A stretch of DNA of 64,000 nucleotides from Lunularia cruciata (lineage: Eukaryota; Streptophyta; Marchantiopsida; Lunulariales; Lunulariaceae). The DNA is taken from positions 8,065,001-8,129,000 of the forward strand of contig OX419756.1 of assembly GCA_948567375.1 (NCBI GenBank), written 5' to 3'. Shown here one piece after another: positions 31,901 through 43,775 of the stretch (positions within the stretch are counted from its first letter, which is position 1; the number at the start of each line of letters is the position of its first letter). The position numbers were made by a program, and so were the translations under genes. The notes beneath the pieces were generated by a model. The model saw nothing but the letters and a program-made list of their open reading frames with translations, made no database searches and was not told where the DNA came from.

Positions 31901-31956
31901 TGTTCCAATCAAAGATGATCTACAACTTATGTTGTAGATCAACTTTGATTGGAACA
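31901..31956. repeat. Inverted repeat, 26-bp arms with one mismatch, 4-nt loop
   Basis: TGTTCCAATCAAAG.TGATCT arms at 31901-31926 and 31931-31956 flank TTAT. It lies close to the right edge of the plastid-like block, before the Gypsy integrase resumes. Confidence 0.88.
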
Positions 31957-32039
31957 CTTGATTGGATCAAGAGGCCCATGACTTACCAATCATTAGTCAC
32001 ATGGGTGTGAAAAATACCTTAAGTCAACTACAATGTCAA

Positions 32040-32640
32040 TGGTGGTAGCCCAATATGGCACAATAAGTTCGAGAGTTGGTTTGACTTTGTGAGAACTACC
32101 AATGCAACAAAGCTAATAACTAAAAGCAAAATGGACTCCTTTAACCACTACCTGTTCCATCTACTCATTGAGAACATGTAAGCTTAGACCACAAAGCATC
32201 CTTGTCAAAGATGGACCATGGCCATACAACCACCATAGTGTTTGTGCATATGCTCAACAAGCAGATTCATTTGGCACCTACTATGGATACAATGGATGCT
32301 CCAACATTGGCCCAAATCTACTTTGATACCTTCTTCAAGCACCATGGGATGCCAAGTGTTCTTATCTCTCATTGAGAATCCTGCTTTATTGAAAAATTTT
32401 GGCAAGTACTTGTTAAACTCTTTGGTACCAAGCTTGCATTATCTACAACTCATCACACTCAAACTGATGGACAAACCAAATAAGCAAATAGCACTTTGGA
32501 CAAGATGTTATGCGCCTTTGTTAATATTCACCATGTTGATTGGGATACTTGTCTTGTAGTTGCTGCTTTGCCTACAATAATTCCAAGTAAGCACAATATC
32601 AAATTTTCTCCCTTCTTAATTATTGGCAAGATCCACTTGT
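32040..32640 (+). pseudogene. Gypsy integrase
   Basis: In shifting frames the text gives TTTIVFVHMLNKQIHLAPTM, APTLAQIYFDTFFKHHGMPS, VLISH, then FWQVLVKLFGTKLALSTTHH and TQTDGQTK. This is the Ty3/Gypsy integrase core through the glutamate region, with the second catalytic aspartate position (normally SDRD) read as SH-stop. It follows the plastid block directly. Confidence 0.85.
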
Positions 32641-32769
32641 TCTAGATTTTCTTCTTGCTCCTCTACCCTCCCAAGCTCCAATTGGTCTATAAATATATAA
32701 ACTTGCACCCAATTTGAGATTACTCAGATCATATCTCCCAGTGCCCACAGACTTGCTCTTCCTAGTCAT

Positions 32770-33072
32770 ATGCAAATCCATTCTATCTTCCATGATTCAA
32801 AGTTAAAACCCTTTTTCTCAAACCCATCTTTCTTTTCCACTTGTGTCCAACCTTCTCCTCCTCCCATTCTTGTCAATGATCATGAAGAATATGAATTTAA
32901 TTGCATTCTTGCATGTCATGACATCCAACATGGCTGCCAACAACACATTAAATATAAGGTTCTTTGGAAAAGGTATCCCCTTTGTATGGGAACTTCTTTC
33001 TCATCTCCGCAATGCACAAACAGCCCTATAAGAGTTGAAAGACTCCATGGAAATGAGGATTTTTCTAATTAG
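32770..33072 (+). pseudogene. Gypsy integrase C terminus with chromodomain
   Basis: IHSIFHDSKLKPFF is the usual C-terminal integrase motif. DHEEYEFNCILACHD, IKYKVLWKRYPLCMGTSF and SPQCTNSP follow the chromodomain pattern EYEVE.IL, YLVKWKGY, TWEP..NL. The aromatic cage residues (Y, W, Y) are visible, though TWEP is lost. Chromodomains target such elements to methylated histone H3 heterochromatin. Confidence 0.8.
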
Positions 33073-33093
33073 CCGGGTGGGGAAGGGTGGATA
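33071..33093 (+). other. Gypsy polypurine tract
   Basis: AGCCGGGTGGGGAAGGGTGG followed by ATA lies directly before the 3' LTR start TGTAACAATATGG at 33094. Confidence 0.75.
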
Positions 33094-33487
33094 TGTAACA
33101 ATATGGAGTTAGTAGTCAAAGCTAAATATAAAAAAAGGAAGTAGAACGAGCTTGAGAATGTGCTAGAAGCATCGAGAAAGCTTGTTGGTAGAATATTCTA
33201 GAAGCACCAAGGCAGTTTCTAGGAACTTTCCAGGGATAGAGTAACTTGTACACCAAGTTGATGGCTAGCTTAGCTTGATGCCAAGTTGATGACTAACTTA
33301 GCTTACACTCCAAGTAAGGTGACTTTTAGAAAAAACCTTTCTTGGAATTCTTGTACCCAAGTTACCTATAAATACCCAAGCCAACCTCAAGCTAAATACT
33401 TAGAGTTCTCCTCACTTGAGAGTCCCGAGTCACAATGTGATATCCCACTTTGGTCTTTCATTTTCCTATTTCTCTCCTTAGTCTTTT

Positions 33488-33490
<3 letters not shown>
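33094..33490 (+). repeat. Gypsy 3' LTR
   Basis: It begins TGTAACAATATGGAGTTAG and matches the 5' LTR to about TCTTTTATA at 33482-33490. It carries a local duplication near 33250-33300 (TTGATG.CTA.CTTAGCTT repeated). Confidence 0.82.

Positions 33491-33543
<53 letters not shown>
33491..33543. repeat. CT dinucleotide microsatellite
   Basis: An uninterrupted CT run of about 53 bp. It starts exactly where similarity between the two LTRs ends. Confidence 0.95.
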
Positions 33544-33547
<4 letters not shown>

Positions 33548-34204
33548 GCTGCAACCTTAGCTCTCCATCTCTCATTCCTCTATCTTGATTGATTCCAAAA
33601 AGGTATAGTCTAGTAAGAAAAGCAATCATGTAGAATAAAAAGAAGGATGGAAGACCCTACCCAATAGTATAAGGATAAAACATTAAATAAAAAGATCAAC
33701 ACTTTATTTCCTATTGTACCTAAAATATCTAGGCTATGCAAATCCATATGGTAGACAATGATATAAAAATTAAATTTATAAGTGTAACAAATTAGATGCT
33801 CTTTGATGAAACTGTTTTGTTTATAACATAATAATTAGATGTTGAATTATCACTCTTAAGTGTGTTGGGAAATTATCAAAATTTTGGGGAATCATCTTTA
33901 CTCCATAGTGGAAGCTTGCAGTCATGATGGTTATTTAATTTGAAATATTTAAAGTAGATAGTCATTAAAAAACTAATCATTCAAAGAAAATAATTGGATT
34001 TATGCATAATGGCTACTAATAAATTTGAACCGATAGGGAAAACATTTTATATCCTTCCACACATCCTTTGTTCATGAGTTTGAACCTCTTTTTGACATTT
34101 AAGCTATGACTGTTGCTTCTAATAACAATCCAAACACTATAGATATTGAGTGAGATGGAGAAAGGGTAAGAATTGGTATCAAAAAGTCACATTTGCATGA
34201 AAAT
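33544..34204. other. AT-rich decayed repeat DNA
   Basis: Part of it (about 33640-33790, with ATATCTAGGCTATGCAAATC) resembles 23580-23690, the presumed tail of the LINE relic. No gene is seen. Confidence 0.4.
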
Positions 34205-34600
34205 AGTACTCAAATCACCTTGTGAAGATGAATGGCTGCACTTACAGCTATAAGGACTTCAACAACTTCATAAGATATGGGTAAAATAGAATAAACATCA
34301 GGTGAATACACTATTTTATACACCCATATTTATATTTTCCAATTTACAAAGCTCTGGATCTTTCTATTGCCTCAATGAGTTGAATAGAATGGATCTTCCT
34401 ACTCCTTCAATGAAGCTTCATTGTTTTTGATTTTCAAAAGAATTAAGATTTTAAGTTCATTATCTCTAAGCTTATACAGTTATGCTTGTGTGTTGTTTTA
34501 CAGTTGTATTGGATTTAGGCTTCCATAATTTGGATAAGGAAATATATAATTTGGAGTTTTGGGGTGGTTTGTTGAGTTTGGGATTTTGAACTCCTAGCTC
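34205..34600. repeat. Decayed copy of the 1-360 repeat half
   Basis: Shared blocks include CACCTTGTGAAG versus CACCATGTGAAGG, TTTATACACC.ATATTTAT, TTTGATTTTCAAAAGAAT and ATATATAATTTGG.GTT. Most differences are C-to-T or G-to-A. Similarity ends near 34600. Confidence 0.65.
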
Positions 34601-35854
34601 AGAATTAAGAGGGTTTTTGGAATTCAAGAAATAAAATTTGAGCTTGTAAGATGAGGTCTTTGAAACATTTTCCTTGAAGTTGTGTTCAAAACCTAATTCA
34701 GTTTTGTACATACTAACATTACAAAGTTCAAAAGGGCAATTATGTTGCCAACTAAACCAACAACCACTTGTTATAAAATAGATTTATGGACAAGCCCAAT
34801 AAATACCACAAAGGAAAAGTATAAATGGAATACAAGTGCATAGAAACTTAAAAATTGTCATGACATTTGTAGTGCCAAAGCTAGTTTGCTCAAATATTGG
34901 AGTGGTAGTATTAGCACTCATAGTTATTTTGAAAGTTGCTCATAGATACTTGATGGTGGCTCAATTTAATGATAGTGCTATTGATGACATGGTGTGACCT
35001 ACCATCATTTTCACCATTCACACCGTTGGATGTGCTATCAATGGCACTGGAAACTTAGGTCAAGCAGAGGAGTATACTTTTGAAGTGTAGCTCTAGGGAG
35101 CTCAACTCTTTGATGTTGAACCTTCAAGTTCTTGGCTATGGTGGACAGAGGTTGACAAGTGGCACTTGGAGTCTCTTAGCTAGAGTGGGTGTGGTGTGAT
35201 TGTAATCATTGCTCAATTGTTGGTAAATTTTTGAGTGAAAGATAGAATATAGATATGATTTGAGTGTGATTCAAGTAGAAGAATGAAGTGATTATTGTGG
35301 CACTTTAGAATTCATATATGAATTATGTATGAGTTGTACTTCTATAGTGTATAATGTTGATAACAATGTATGTTGCGTAGCAATGTATATATGCATGAAA
35401 AAATAGAGAAGAAGAGTCAAGACTTTATGAAAAGGGGCACATACACATATAGCATAAAACACTAAGAAGAGAAACCAACCTTAGAAACTCTAAAATATGT
35501 GAAATGAGCAAAGTATGAACCTATAACTAAACTATGTGAGAGAGATCCTCCAAAGATATGTCTTGCAAATTGGGGGAAGAGCCGCCAATGGAATCAGAGC
35601 ACCCACTGCTATTACTCCTTGATGAAGACTCATACCCTATGATCTCTATAGGAATGACAGAGACTCTTTGCCAGAAATAAGAGGTAAGCATGGCAGGTGA
35701 GAAATCCAAGGTGCCTCTCCTCCATAATGAGCCATGTGTTACCTCTCAAAGGAAACTATCAAATTGATGATTAAGGTTGCCAAAACTCCATGAAGGTGAA
35801 GGTGTTAGAGATAAGCCATGGAGCATAACGGTCCTCCCATGGCGGTAATGATAG
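34601..35854. other. AT-rich DNA without a supported gene
   Basis: No motif recognised. It is part of the ~2.7-kb stretch that separates the two halves of the decayed 1-kb repeat (34600 and 37309), and so is probably inserted transposon sequence. Confidence 0.4.
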
Positions 35855-36307
35855 TTACAATTCTAGCCAAGGATTTTGGCCTAAGTGGGTTTTCCACAAC
35901 CACATCATACAACATATGTCTACCATCCCTAAAAGTGACAATATGTATCTGCACCCTCTAGTGAGACAGGCTTGGAAGGACCATCTAAAGCTGATTTTGA
36001 ACCTATGAGCAAGTAGAGTGTAAGATCTGGCCACCATATCTCTAATAGTATCATGCAATATGGTAGGCTCTCCTCTTATGGTACAACATAAGATGTGGAT
36101 GCACTCCAAATCAAATGTAGAACCACAAGGGCACGAGTCCGGTATGGCCAAGAGTGTTGGATATGGTAGACCTAGCCAAATTGGAAGTGCTATGGTGAAC
36201 CCCTTTGATGTGAACTGAAAGTCCTCAATCAAAGGGGAAGTGTGAAGCCAAGCTTTAAGGTATTTTTTTATCTTTCTACCAACTTGAGGTGAGAGATTTA
36301 TCATCAA
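35855..36307 (-). mobile_element. LINE relic, C-terminal region
   Basis: A 150-codon open frame on the minus strand contains GLPYPTLLAIPDSCPCGSTF, DLECIHILCC and EPTILHDTIRDMVARS. The cysteine/histidine spacing followed by HD.IRD is the same C-terminal element seen at 24245-23953 (CGSTLDTTTVH, HDTTGDIV). It identifies a second copy of this LINE family in the same orientation. No RT motif is readable upstream. Confidence 0.6.
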
Positions 36308-37308
36308 TCTGTACTGAACTAAGTTTTAGACATTTTATATGATACTTTGTAATTTTACAAAGAATGTTCTATTTCCACGGAAATGCCAATATTCTCAATT
36401 CAAATCCACCCTATTAAGTACTAAGGTGATCAATGATTGTCTTTTCTCCTTGTGAAATCATATAGAAAAATTATCCACACTCAAGAATGTCCAAGGGACT
36501 TTGCAAGATCAACTACATGAGCAGCATTTGGAGACCAAGATACACATGATGCTTTGAGTATGTATGAAAAGAAGATCGCAGCGGAAATGCTTGAGATAGA
36601 TTGATAGTAATTGAACTTTGGCATTTTAACTTAATGATACCCCATGTTAGCCAAAATATTTAATAGTACCATAAAGCTTGACGTGGATATAGGCAACATC
36701 GGACTTACATTCAGCACAAGTAACATAGAGAAACAAAGTTTAACATGGAATATCATAGTTCTTCCTTATTACTCCCATGGATAAAATCTTCTAAATTTCT
36801 GTGATGGAAGTGGTCCTTACCTTATAGCATTGGGGAAACTTTGAGTATCCATGTCATAAGTAATCCAATCTTACCCTGAAAGAGAGTTCTTATATTATAT
36901 TTCTATTCCATCTTGATTACATATAAATTTGGAATTTAGAATTTGTTGTTGTAAAAAAAATAAACACTTCTAGAGTTTGAGAGTCCAGTAAAAATTCATC
37001 TAAACTTTGAAGTATGTCCAAAGATTTCACCCAAAATTTTAAGGAGAACTGACCTCTGGTCAGTTCTCCTTAAAATTCTTGAAACGTTATGGAATTATCT
37101 TCATATTTCTACTCATTTATTTTTGTCAATTTTATTTCTCAATCATAGAATAAATAATAAATATATGTAATAATTGAAAATAAGATAATAATTAAAAAAT
37201 TAGCATACAAAATGAAGGTGAATTTCCTTTCCTTATCAAAATCTTTTCTATACATGATGTTTTCATTATTTTTGGGCTTTACCTAGAACTTTAGATATAA
37301 TCCCCTAC
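36308..37308. other. AT-rich DNA without a supported gene
   Basis: Likely LINE-derived or other transposon sequence, too decayed to name. It contains a hairpin at 37035. Confidence 0.4.
37035..37077. repeat. Perfect 20-bp inverted repeat, 3-nt loop
   Basis: AATTTTAAGGAGAACTGACC (37035-37054), loop TCT, exact complement at 37058-37077. Confidence 0.9.
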
Positions 37309-37770
37309 AAGATGAAATGAACAGCCAAGAAGTTCAGAGCATATACCTCTCTAGATATAATTATCTCTCTAATTGCTAATGCTAAGAGTAATTCTATCTA
37401 TAACCATCCAAGAAACAGCAATAAAATAAGAAAAATATTCATATTTGAATATAATCTATTCAGAAGAATTTCTACGGATCAATTTTATCTTATCATATCA
37501 TAGTCATGGTACTCATATTACTGCAGTCTTGAAATTTAACTTTCTTCTTTGTTTTGAAACTCTCTTAAAAGTAAACTAGAATCTCTTTGACATTAGCTTG
37601 ATTTGATTATTTCTTTGAATCTATCAATGCCATCTTAAGAGAATATCATATAAAGAAGTTGTAATAGAACTATTTTACCCAATATGTTTGATTATTTTAT
37701 TCTCAATGTCAATGTCACATCAACGTATATCAGGCTTTGAGATTTATTATTTCACGCTTGAGGTATTTTA
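37309..37770. repeat. Decayed copy of the 425-930 repeat half
   Basis: Shared blocks include ATTGCTAAT, AATAAGAAAAAT, TTATCATATCATAGTCA.GGTA, AAAGTAAACTAGAATCTCT, TATAAAGAAGTTGT and CAATGTCACATC. It lacks the 46-bp duplication present at 571-662. CpG sites of the first copy are mostly TG or CA here. Confidence 0.7.
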
Positions 37771-40700
37771 TTGGTGGCGTTTCTAACCATAGGTCCCCAC
37801 TTCTTGCAGACTACAACATTTACATTTTCATCCACCCATGAGTTTAGAAACAAGGTTGATGGCCCGTCACTGTGTCTGAAATTATAGGAATACCCCTCAG
37901 AAAATTTTAATTGCAAAAATACCTTGGGGAAGGGACGGCTGAGCCGGGGATTGGCCCTTCAGGTGGTGCGGCTGGAGAGGATTAATTGGGGATTAAAGGG
38001 ATGCATGTGGGAAGCCAAAAATTCTCTCCAGTCGCACAACTGCCCCTCCCCCGCCCCCTTCGCACAACTGCTTCTCCCCTCCCAACTGGGAATTTTGCCA
38101 ATTAAAACTTAGTTTTGTATCTTTGTAATTCCTCAATTTATCCTGGATATTTGTTGAAAAATTTCCTTTGACTTTTATTCTTTCTTGGGTACGCAGAGTT
38201 GATGAGATGGTAATGGTGTGTGGGGACCGAAACATTCCCACTCCTAACCAACCATGCATATTTTTGCAATTAAAAGTTTGTCAAGATTCCCACTCCTAAC
38301 CAACCATGCATATTTTTTCAATTAAAAATTTGTCAAGAGCATTTGTGTAGATTTCCTAAATTGATCTCTAAAAGTTCATTAGAAACCATTAGCATTAGAA
38401 CAGTAAATATGAAGTTGAAACATGTGATACACAAGAAAGTGCTATCTCTTTTCATGTGATGTAATTGGAATGAGACCAAGTACATGAAAAACGAAAACGA
38501 TGACGTGTTTTGGTTTTCTCAAACAATCAAACAAATCTCAGCAACGACTTATTGGGGGTTTCAGTTCTGGAATGTATGGGAGATGGGCACATCCTGAAGG
38601 TTTCTCGTATATTTTTTGATGAGATCACGTAAATCAAATCATAACCATTTGTGGAAAGGGAATTAAAATTTTCGGGTAGAGATTTTAGTTTCGACCTTTC
38701 TTGTCGAGCATCAAGGTATACGGGCCATCCCACAATCCATAAAATTTTCCGAATTATGAAAAATATGGCTCATTAACTTGCATAGAGTAATGGGAATACT
38801 TCCCATTAAATCAAAAGAATCCTTCTTTAGTGGATGGTGCGTAGAGCTCCCGTAAATTTATTTTACGGGCCGCCGAAATCGCCTAACTGAATATTTCTGA
38901 GGTAAACTGAATTTTCACAGTAACCTTGTTTTCACGGTGGACCTTGTTTCAAAAGCCTTGAAACTCTCCTTCTGAAACTCACGATCTATTTTCTGGATTG
39001 CAAACAGATCCGGCATGTTTCCAAGGTACTCTCACCTCACACATCTCAATGAAGTCACACAAGTTTGACGTCGCGACAAGCTTACGGTATTGAACATTTG
39101 CACATAGTAGGAAATGCAAAATGTTCCAATGGGCATGCTCTGGAAAGTAGAGACGGAAGGCGAAATTAGAGAAAGCCGAAAAGAAGAGGATATGTTGTCA
39201 TAAAATGGAGTTCAATCTAAACCGGATAATACTTAGCTTTGTGATTGAGATTATCGACAAAGTGCTCTCAGAGTAATGAGTTGATTATTATGGCCCAAAA
39301 TTATAGATTAAGAACTATAACCTCTATTAAGAACTGAATCTTCCACTTAACAATATTTTTCTTTTACGGACCAGCGAAACGACTTATATAAACGATTTTA
39401 CACGTATTAAACTCTATGCGGAGTACTTCTCGCATACACCACACATAGAAACACACTTAATACCCTGACACTATTTTTTTCATAGACTTCTTGTACTCAT
39501 TTTGCAATTCTCGGTATCTAAATTTTAAAGTAGACGTTGAATAAATTTCCGACCCTTCACCGAATTTGGAGAAACATAAATATAAAAATCGAATTTCTCG
39601 AATACAAATATCCCGTAGTGAGAAGTGCATGCTTGTGATTTTAACCGTTGATAATAATATTCAGTCTTTCCTCTGCTTATCTTATTCCGGTGCCAAAGTA
39701 GACGGATGGATGCTGTTTGTGTCTATTACACTTATAATCGAGGCTCTGTTAGGACAATCAAACCAGACATGTCAAGGATATTTGTAGTATCCCGTTTGAA
39801 TACTGAACGATCTTCTGTCTGCCATACAGTTTGGAAGCGCTTCTTATTGATGACTTCACGTAGTGAGTCGCACAAGGGCACACAAGTTCATCGTTTGGTT
39901 ATCGTGGAGACTATACCTTTTCTCATATTGAATTTGCCCGTTCACCTTCCTCATGCATAGTGCTTCTCTGTGGCCATGGCAGTGAGTCAAGACCTCCTTT
40001 GAGCTGTGACAGACGCATACTCCTGTCAACGGAGTAACAACTTCCGTCTCAGTCCTCGTATTCCTGGACATTTTCCACCGTACTGCTTGACTACTTCGAC
40101 ATGTTTTGTTGGATATTTTATGCGATTTCGAAATTCTGCTTATTTTGCATCTGAACGTTCTGTAACCCCAGAAATATATCAACTAGAGAGGACTACTTAC
40201 TCCGATTCCTGACAAAAGTCTATTCGGTAAGATCTTGGAGCCCTTGTCATTCACGCGTTATGTTTTCAGTGGGTGTTTTGGAAATTAAAGGTTGAAGGTT
40301 GAATCTCGAAACTGTTTGCTGTTCATAATTTGGAAATTCTGGAAGATTGAAATTCAGTTTATCACTAGGTGGAGAATCATCGGAAAGCTGTGAATAACTG
40401 TCACCCAATAATCCCACTTTTAAATTATCTCTTGTTACACCGCTCTTTGTATAAAGAATGATGAAAATATTTTATAAAATAATTAATATTTAAAATAATC
40501 CTTTTTAGAATCTCTCATTTTGGAAAAGAACCATTTCATTACATTTCATGCCATCTAGTGTGGTACCTCTTGTTCATGTAGGATCGTGCATAAATCTATA
40601 CTTCTTCTAGAGTTTCATTTACTATATTTTTAAAAATGAATTGCATTACGGCATATTCCTTTTGTAAAGTTTCATTTGATACGTTTTTAGAATATAATCA

Positions 40701-41335
40701 ATCCAATTCAAAGTATATGATTTTAAATTAGTGAAGGTATGGAGAAAGTGCCAACATCTACAAAAATTAAATTCTAGATTTATATTTTATCAGAATTATA
40801 AATTTAACTTATATTTGCTGCTTCTCAAAATATTGTGTTTAGCGGTGAAAACGATACTATCTTTCAATCTGCCATAAAATCATGTGTTATGTAAGTCAAA
40901 TTCTCCCAAAAAATTGGATAGTGTTTAGTTAGAATATTTCCACCTCTTAAGAGTGTTTTAATTCCTCATGAAAATAAAACTATTAGTATCGATCGTCCTT
41001 TCGCATGAACCTTCTATTCTCATCATTTAGATTTTAATTTATCACAAGAGAGAGAACGAGTTGTAAATAAAGATGAAGTTGCAAGGCATATTTACTCCTA
41101 ATTTTTCTTTGATATGTGGAAATTCCCTCCTTGAATGATATTGCAACTTCATGCAACTGCAGTTTTCTATGTTTAGAACTGTAGCATATTTTCTATTGAT
41201 GAAAATATTTTCTATATCTATTCTCTTTAACAGTTAAATAGCTATACAAGAAGTGACTATGTTCAAAGGAGACATGACTTGATTCACTAATGTTTACCAT
41301 TAGTATCATCTGAAACACGCAATTTGATAAACTGT
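37771..41335. other. Low-copy spacer without a supported gene
   Basis: GC content rises at about 37.9 kb. There are short open frames on both strands (for example 39856-40182 minus and 40006-40212 plus) but none shows a domain, splice structure or codon pattern that I would defend. The part 40430-41340 is AT-rich. Confidence 0.45.
38234..38337. repeat. 52-bp tandem duplication
   Basis: ATTCCCACTCCTAACCAACC starts at 38234 and 38286. The units end GTTTGTCAAG and ATTTGTCAAG and differ at only a few bases. Confidence 0.9.
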
Positions 41336-41585
41336 CCATGTGTTCACCTATCATTGAAGGATGATACAGTTTAGCTAATTATTACGATCAAAGATCTTTA
41401 GTCAGAAATGCAACCCCTTTTAGCAACTCAATCTTTTGATCAGTCCGTTGTAATCAAATTTATAACTATTCGACTTTGAATATTTCTAGTTCTGGTTAAT
41501 GCTGGAATCAAATTTATAATTATTCTTGCTAGTGTTGCTTAATGCTACACGTGGTGAAGCTAAAAAGACACTAAGTTAAAAAACA
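41336..41585. repeat. Direct repeat, copy 1 (pairs with 42213-42470)
   Basis: CATGTGTTCACCT.TCATTGA, GATGCAACCCCTTTTAGCAA-like text, GTTAATGCTGGAATCAAAT and GGTGAAGCT.AAA are shared with 42213-42470 in direct orientation, about 875 bp apart. Confidence 0.8.
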
Positions 41586-41767
41586 GACTAACAGACTAAA
41601 CTTTGTTCTAGGAGGACAAGTAGACACACTTATTCACGGTCGGAACCAGAGACAGTATTTTCTCACACTTCATAATAATTTGTAATAATTTTGCTGAGTG
41701 TATCTAAATCAGAATCTGTCGTAGTTTGCGTTGCTTATGTTTTCTATAATATGTGTTGTGTCATACA

Positions 41768-41880
41768 GACAGCTCGGTGGTGGATGCTTGGAGCTCAGAT
41801 TCAGGACGGCAAGCTGGTGTGAACAATAAGCAAGTGCAGTACGCTGAAAAACTCTCACGTACAGCATTTGCAGAATTTTA
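41768..41880 (+). pseudogene. Orphan exon-like fragment
   Basis: After a good acceptor (GTGTCATACAG) a frame encodes SSVVDAWSSDSGRQAGVNNK, then QVQYAEKLSRTAFAEF and a TAA. It looks like the end of a protein but no upstream exon joins it nearby. It lies between the two direct repeats. Function unknown; may be chance. Confidence 0.2.
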
Positions 41881-41945
41881 ACGCGGACTGTGGCTATTGA
41901 AAAGCTACAGGCTTTGTTTTAGTTCTACCGTGGACCTGCTTTTGT

Positions 41946-42123
41946 CTGGAAGTTGTGGTGGAAAGCCATGTCACTCTATCTTAGACAAACTCCGCTAACA
42001 GACTTGCATGTATTGGATTTTAGAGCCATCAAGGAAGGCAGTGACGGCAGCTCCCACCGTAGAATGTGGACTAAGTTCACGTTGAGTAGTGATACATTGC
42101 AACTTGTGAATGCTACTCGACAG
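41946..42123 (+). pseudogene. Orphan exon-like fragment ending in a splice donor
   Basis: An open frame gives WKAMSLYLRQTPLTDLHVLD, then WTKFTLSSDTLQLVNATRQ, and stops at CGACAG|GTTTGT. No family is recognised and no partner exon found. The text looks protein-like but is short. Confidence 0.2.
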
Positions 42124-42212
42124 GTTTGTTATGTGGTTTTCTTTCTAGCAGAAATTAAAGGCATCATTCCAAACAGACCTCTCAAGTCCTCTAAGGACAA
42201 GATAAACTGTTC

Positions 42213-42470
42213 TATGTGTTCACCTGTCATTGAAGAATGATCCAGTATAGCTAAGTGTTATGATCAAAGATCTCTTGTCAGAGATGCAACCCCTTTTAGC
42301 AACTAAATCGTTTGATCAGTACGTTGGAATCAAATTTATAGTTATCAGTCTTTGGATATTTCTAGTTTCGGTTAATGCTGGAATCAAATCTATAATTATT
42401 CGTCTTTGAATATTTCTAGTGCTGCTTAATGCAACACTTGGTGAAGCTCAAAGAGATACTAACTTAAACA
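42213..42470. repeat. Direct repeat, copy 2 (pairs with 41336-41585)
   Basis: It carries the same blocks as copy 1 and includes an internal repeat of TCTTTG.ATATTTCTAGT (42350 and 42402). The copies are diverged at roughly one base in eight by eye. Confidence 0.8.
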
Positions 42471-43439
42471 GCCCTCTCACGTCCTCTAAGGACAAGAAGA
42501 GTCTTTAGGCAGTGGAAAAAATATGTTCTAAAGCGGAGGTGCACTTTTCTCATTCGTGGTGGTGATCATCGTAAGCTGGGTTCACGCGAAAGACATATCC
42601 CCACTAAAGAGGAGGAGGGAGGGACAGGATTTGTATGCAGATCGTTTCTTTAGATTTGGCGTACACTGAGTATTTAATCGTATGTTATTGCTGCTGGTTG
42701 TATTTGATGCTGTTAGAAACAGTGATAGAATACAAATTGAAAATACAGACAGGTTGCTGTCGATGATATTCCACTTCAAAGGGAATTAAAGATGTTGAAG
42801 CAGCCAGGAGACTGACTTTGTACAGTGTATTGTGGGGGTGTATCTGATCAGACCGTCCATCTCTGGAAAGTACTTGCTTCAGAGTATGATTGTCAAGAAA
42901 GCACTGCAGGTGTTGAGGAAGGTCATACTCAGCGGTTTATTTCCTTGAAGTTGTAAGCACAAATCGTTCAATTTCTTTCCCAACAAAGTTGACCAAACTG
43001 TGATCACATGTACTTGCAAACCGAAAAGGTGATGAGCAACAACCCCGATGTTAGTCCTATTAACACGGACCTAAACAGTGGACTTCACAATATATACATT
43101 TCCTCAGACAATGCTTAAATTAGGATAGTGCTCAACAACTAAATGTTTAGAAAACCCTCTCAAGTAATGCACCAGCGAGGTTTATTTATTATCGTCTTGT
43201 ACTGATACAAAGAAGGACAACATTTCCATCAAGAGGGTTGCGTAAGTTATTAATTGTCCCAAGTATCCTCTGCCGTTGGTAGGAGGAACCCTAAACCCTG
43301 TTTACAAACACTTCACGCGTACACCTCCCTCCGGCTTTTACCTTGTTAATCTTTGGAACTCTTATGTTGGCAGGTCTTTTTGAGCATTCTTTCAGCATAA
43401 AAATTTTGTGTCAGGGCGTCCAGATACTGATCATGCATA
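42471..43439. other. Spacer without a supported gene
   Basis: No exon, RNA gene or transposon domain recognised. Confidence 0.45.
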
Positions 43440-43775
43440 CCTCTTTTCAACGTCCTCGTGAGATTAGTAGAACCTGTTCGAGCTACGGCAAACAGTTATG
43501 CCCACCACCCACTGTCAAGAGTAAAGTGACGATGAGCGAATGCATCGGACTCATAATTTGAGTTCTTTGTTCCAATTGAAATCGTTGAGCTGATCAGGTC
43601 TCTATACCTCTTTTCAACATCCCTCATGATATCAGTAAAACCTGTTCGAGCTTCGGGTTATACCAGTTATACCACCACCACTGTCAGAGTAAAATGACGA
43701 TGAGCAAATCTATTGGATTTGACTTTTTTGTTCCAACTAAAGTCGTTGAGCGGATCGGGTCCCTATAGGCTAAAG
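43440..43775. repeat. 167-bp tandem duplication
   Basis: CCTCTTTTCAACGTCC at 43440 recurs as CCTCTTTTCAACATCC at 43607. Shared following blocks include ACCTGTTCGAGCT and ATGACGATGAGC and TTTGTTCCAA.T. The second unit has lost some CpG sites. Confidence 0.85.

Noticed and set aside
33286-33588. Open frame ending in a long leucine-serine stretch
   Set aside because: The LS run is only the CT microsatellite, and the rest is LTR sequence.
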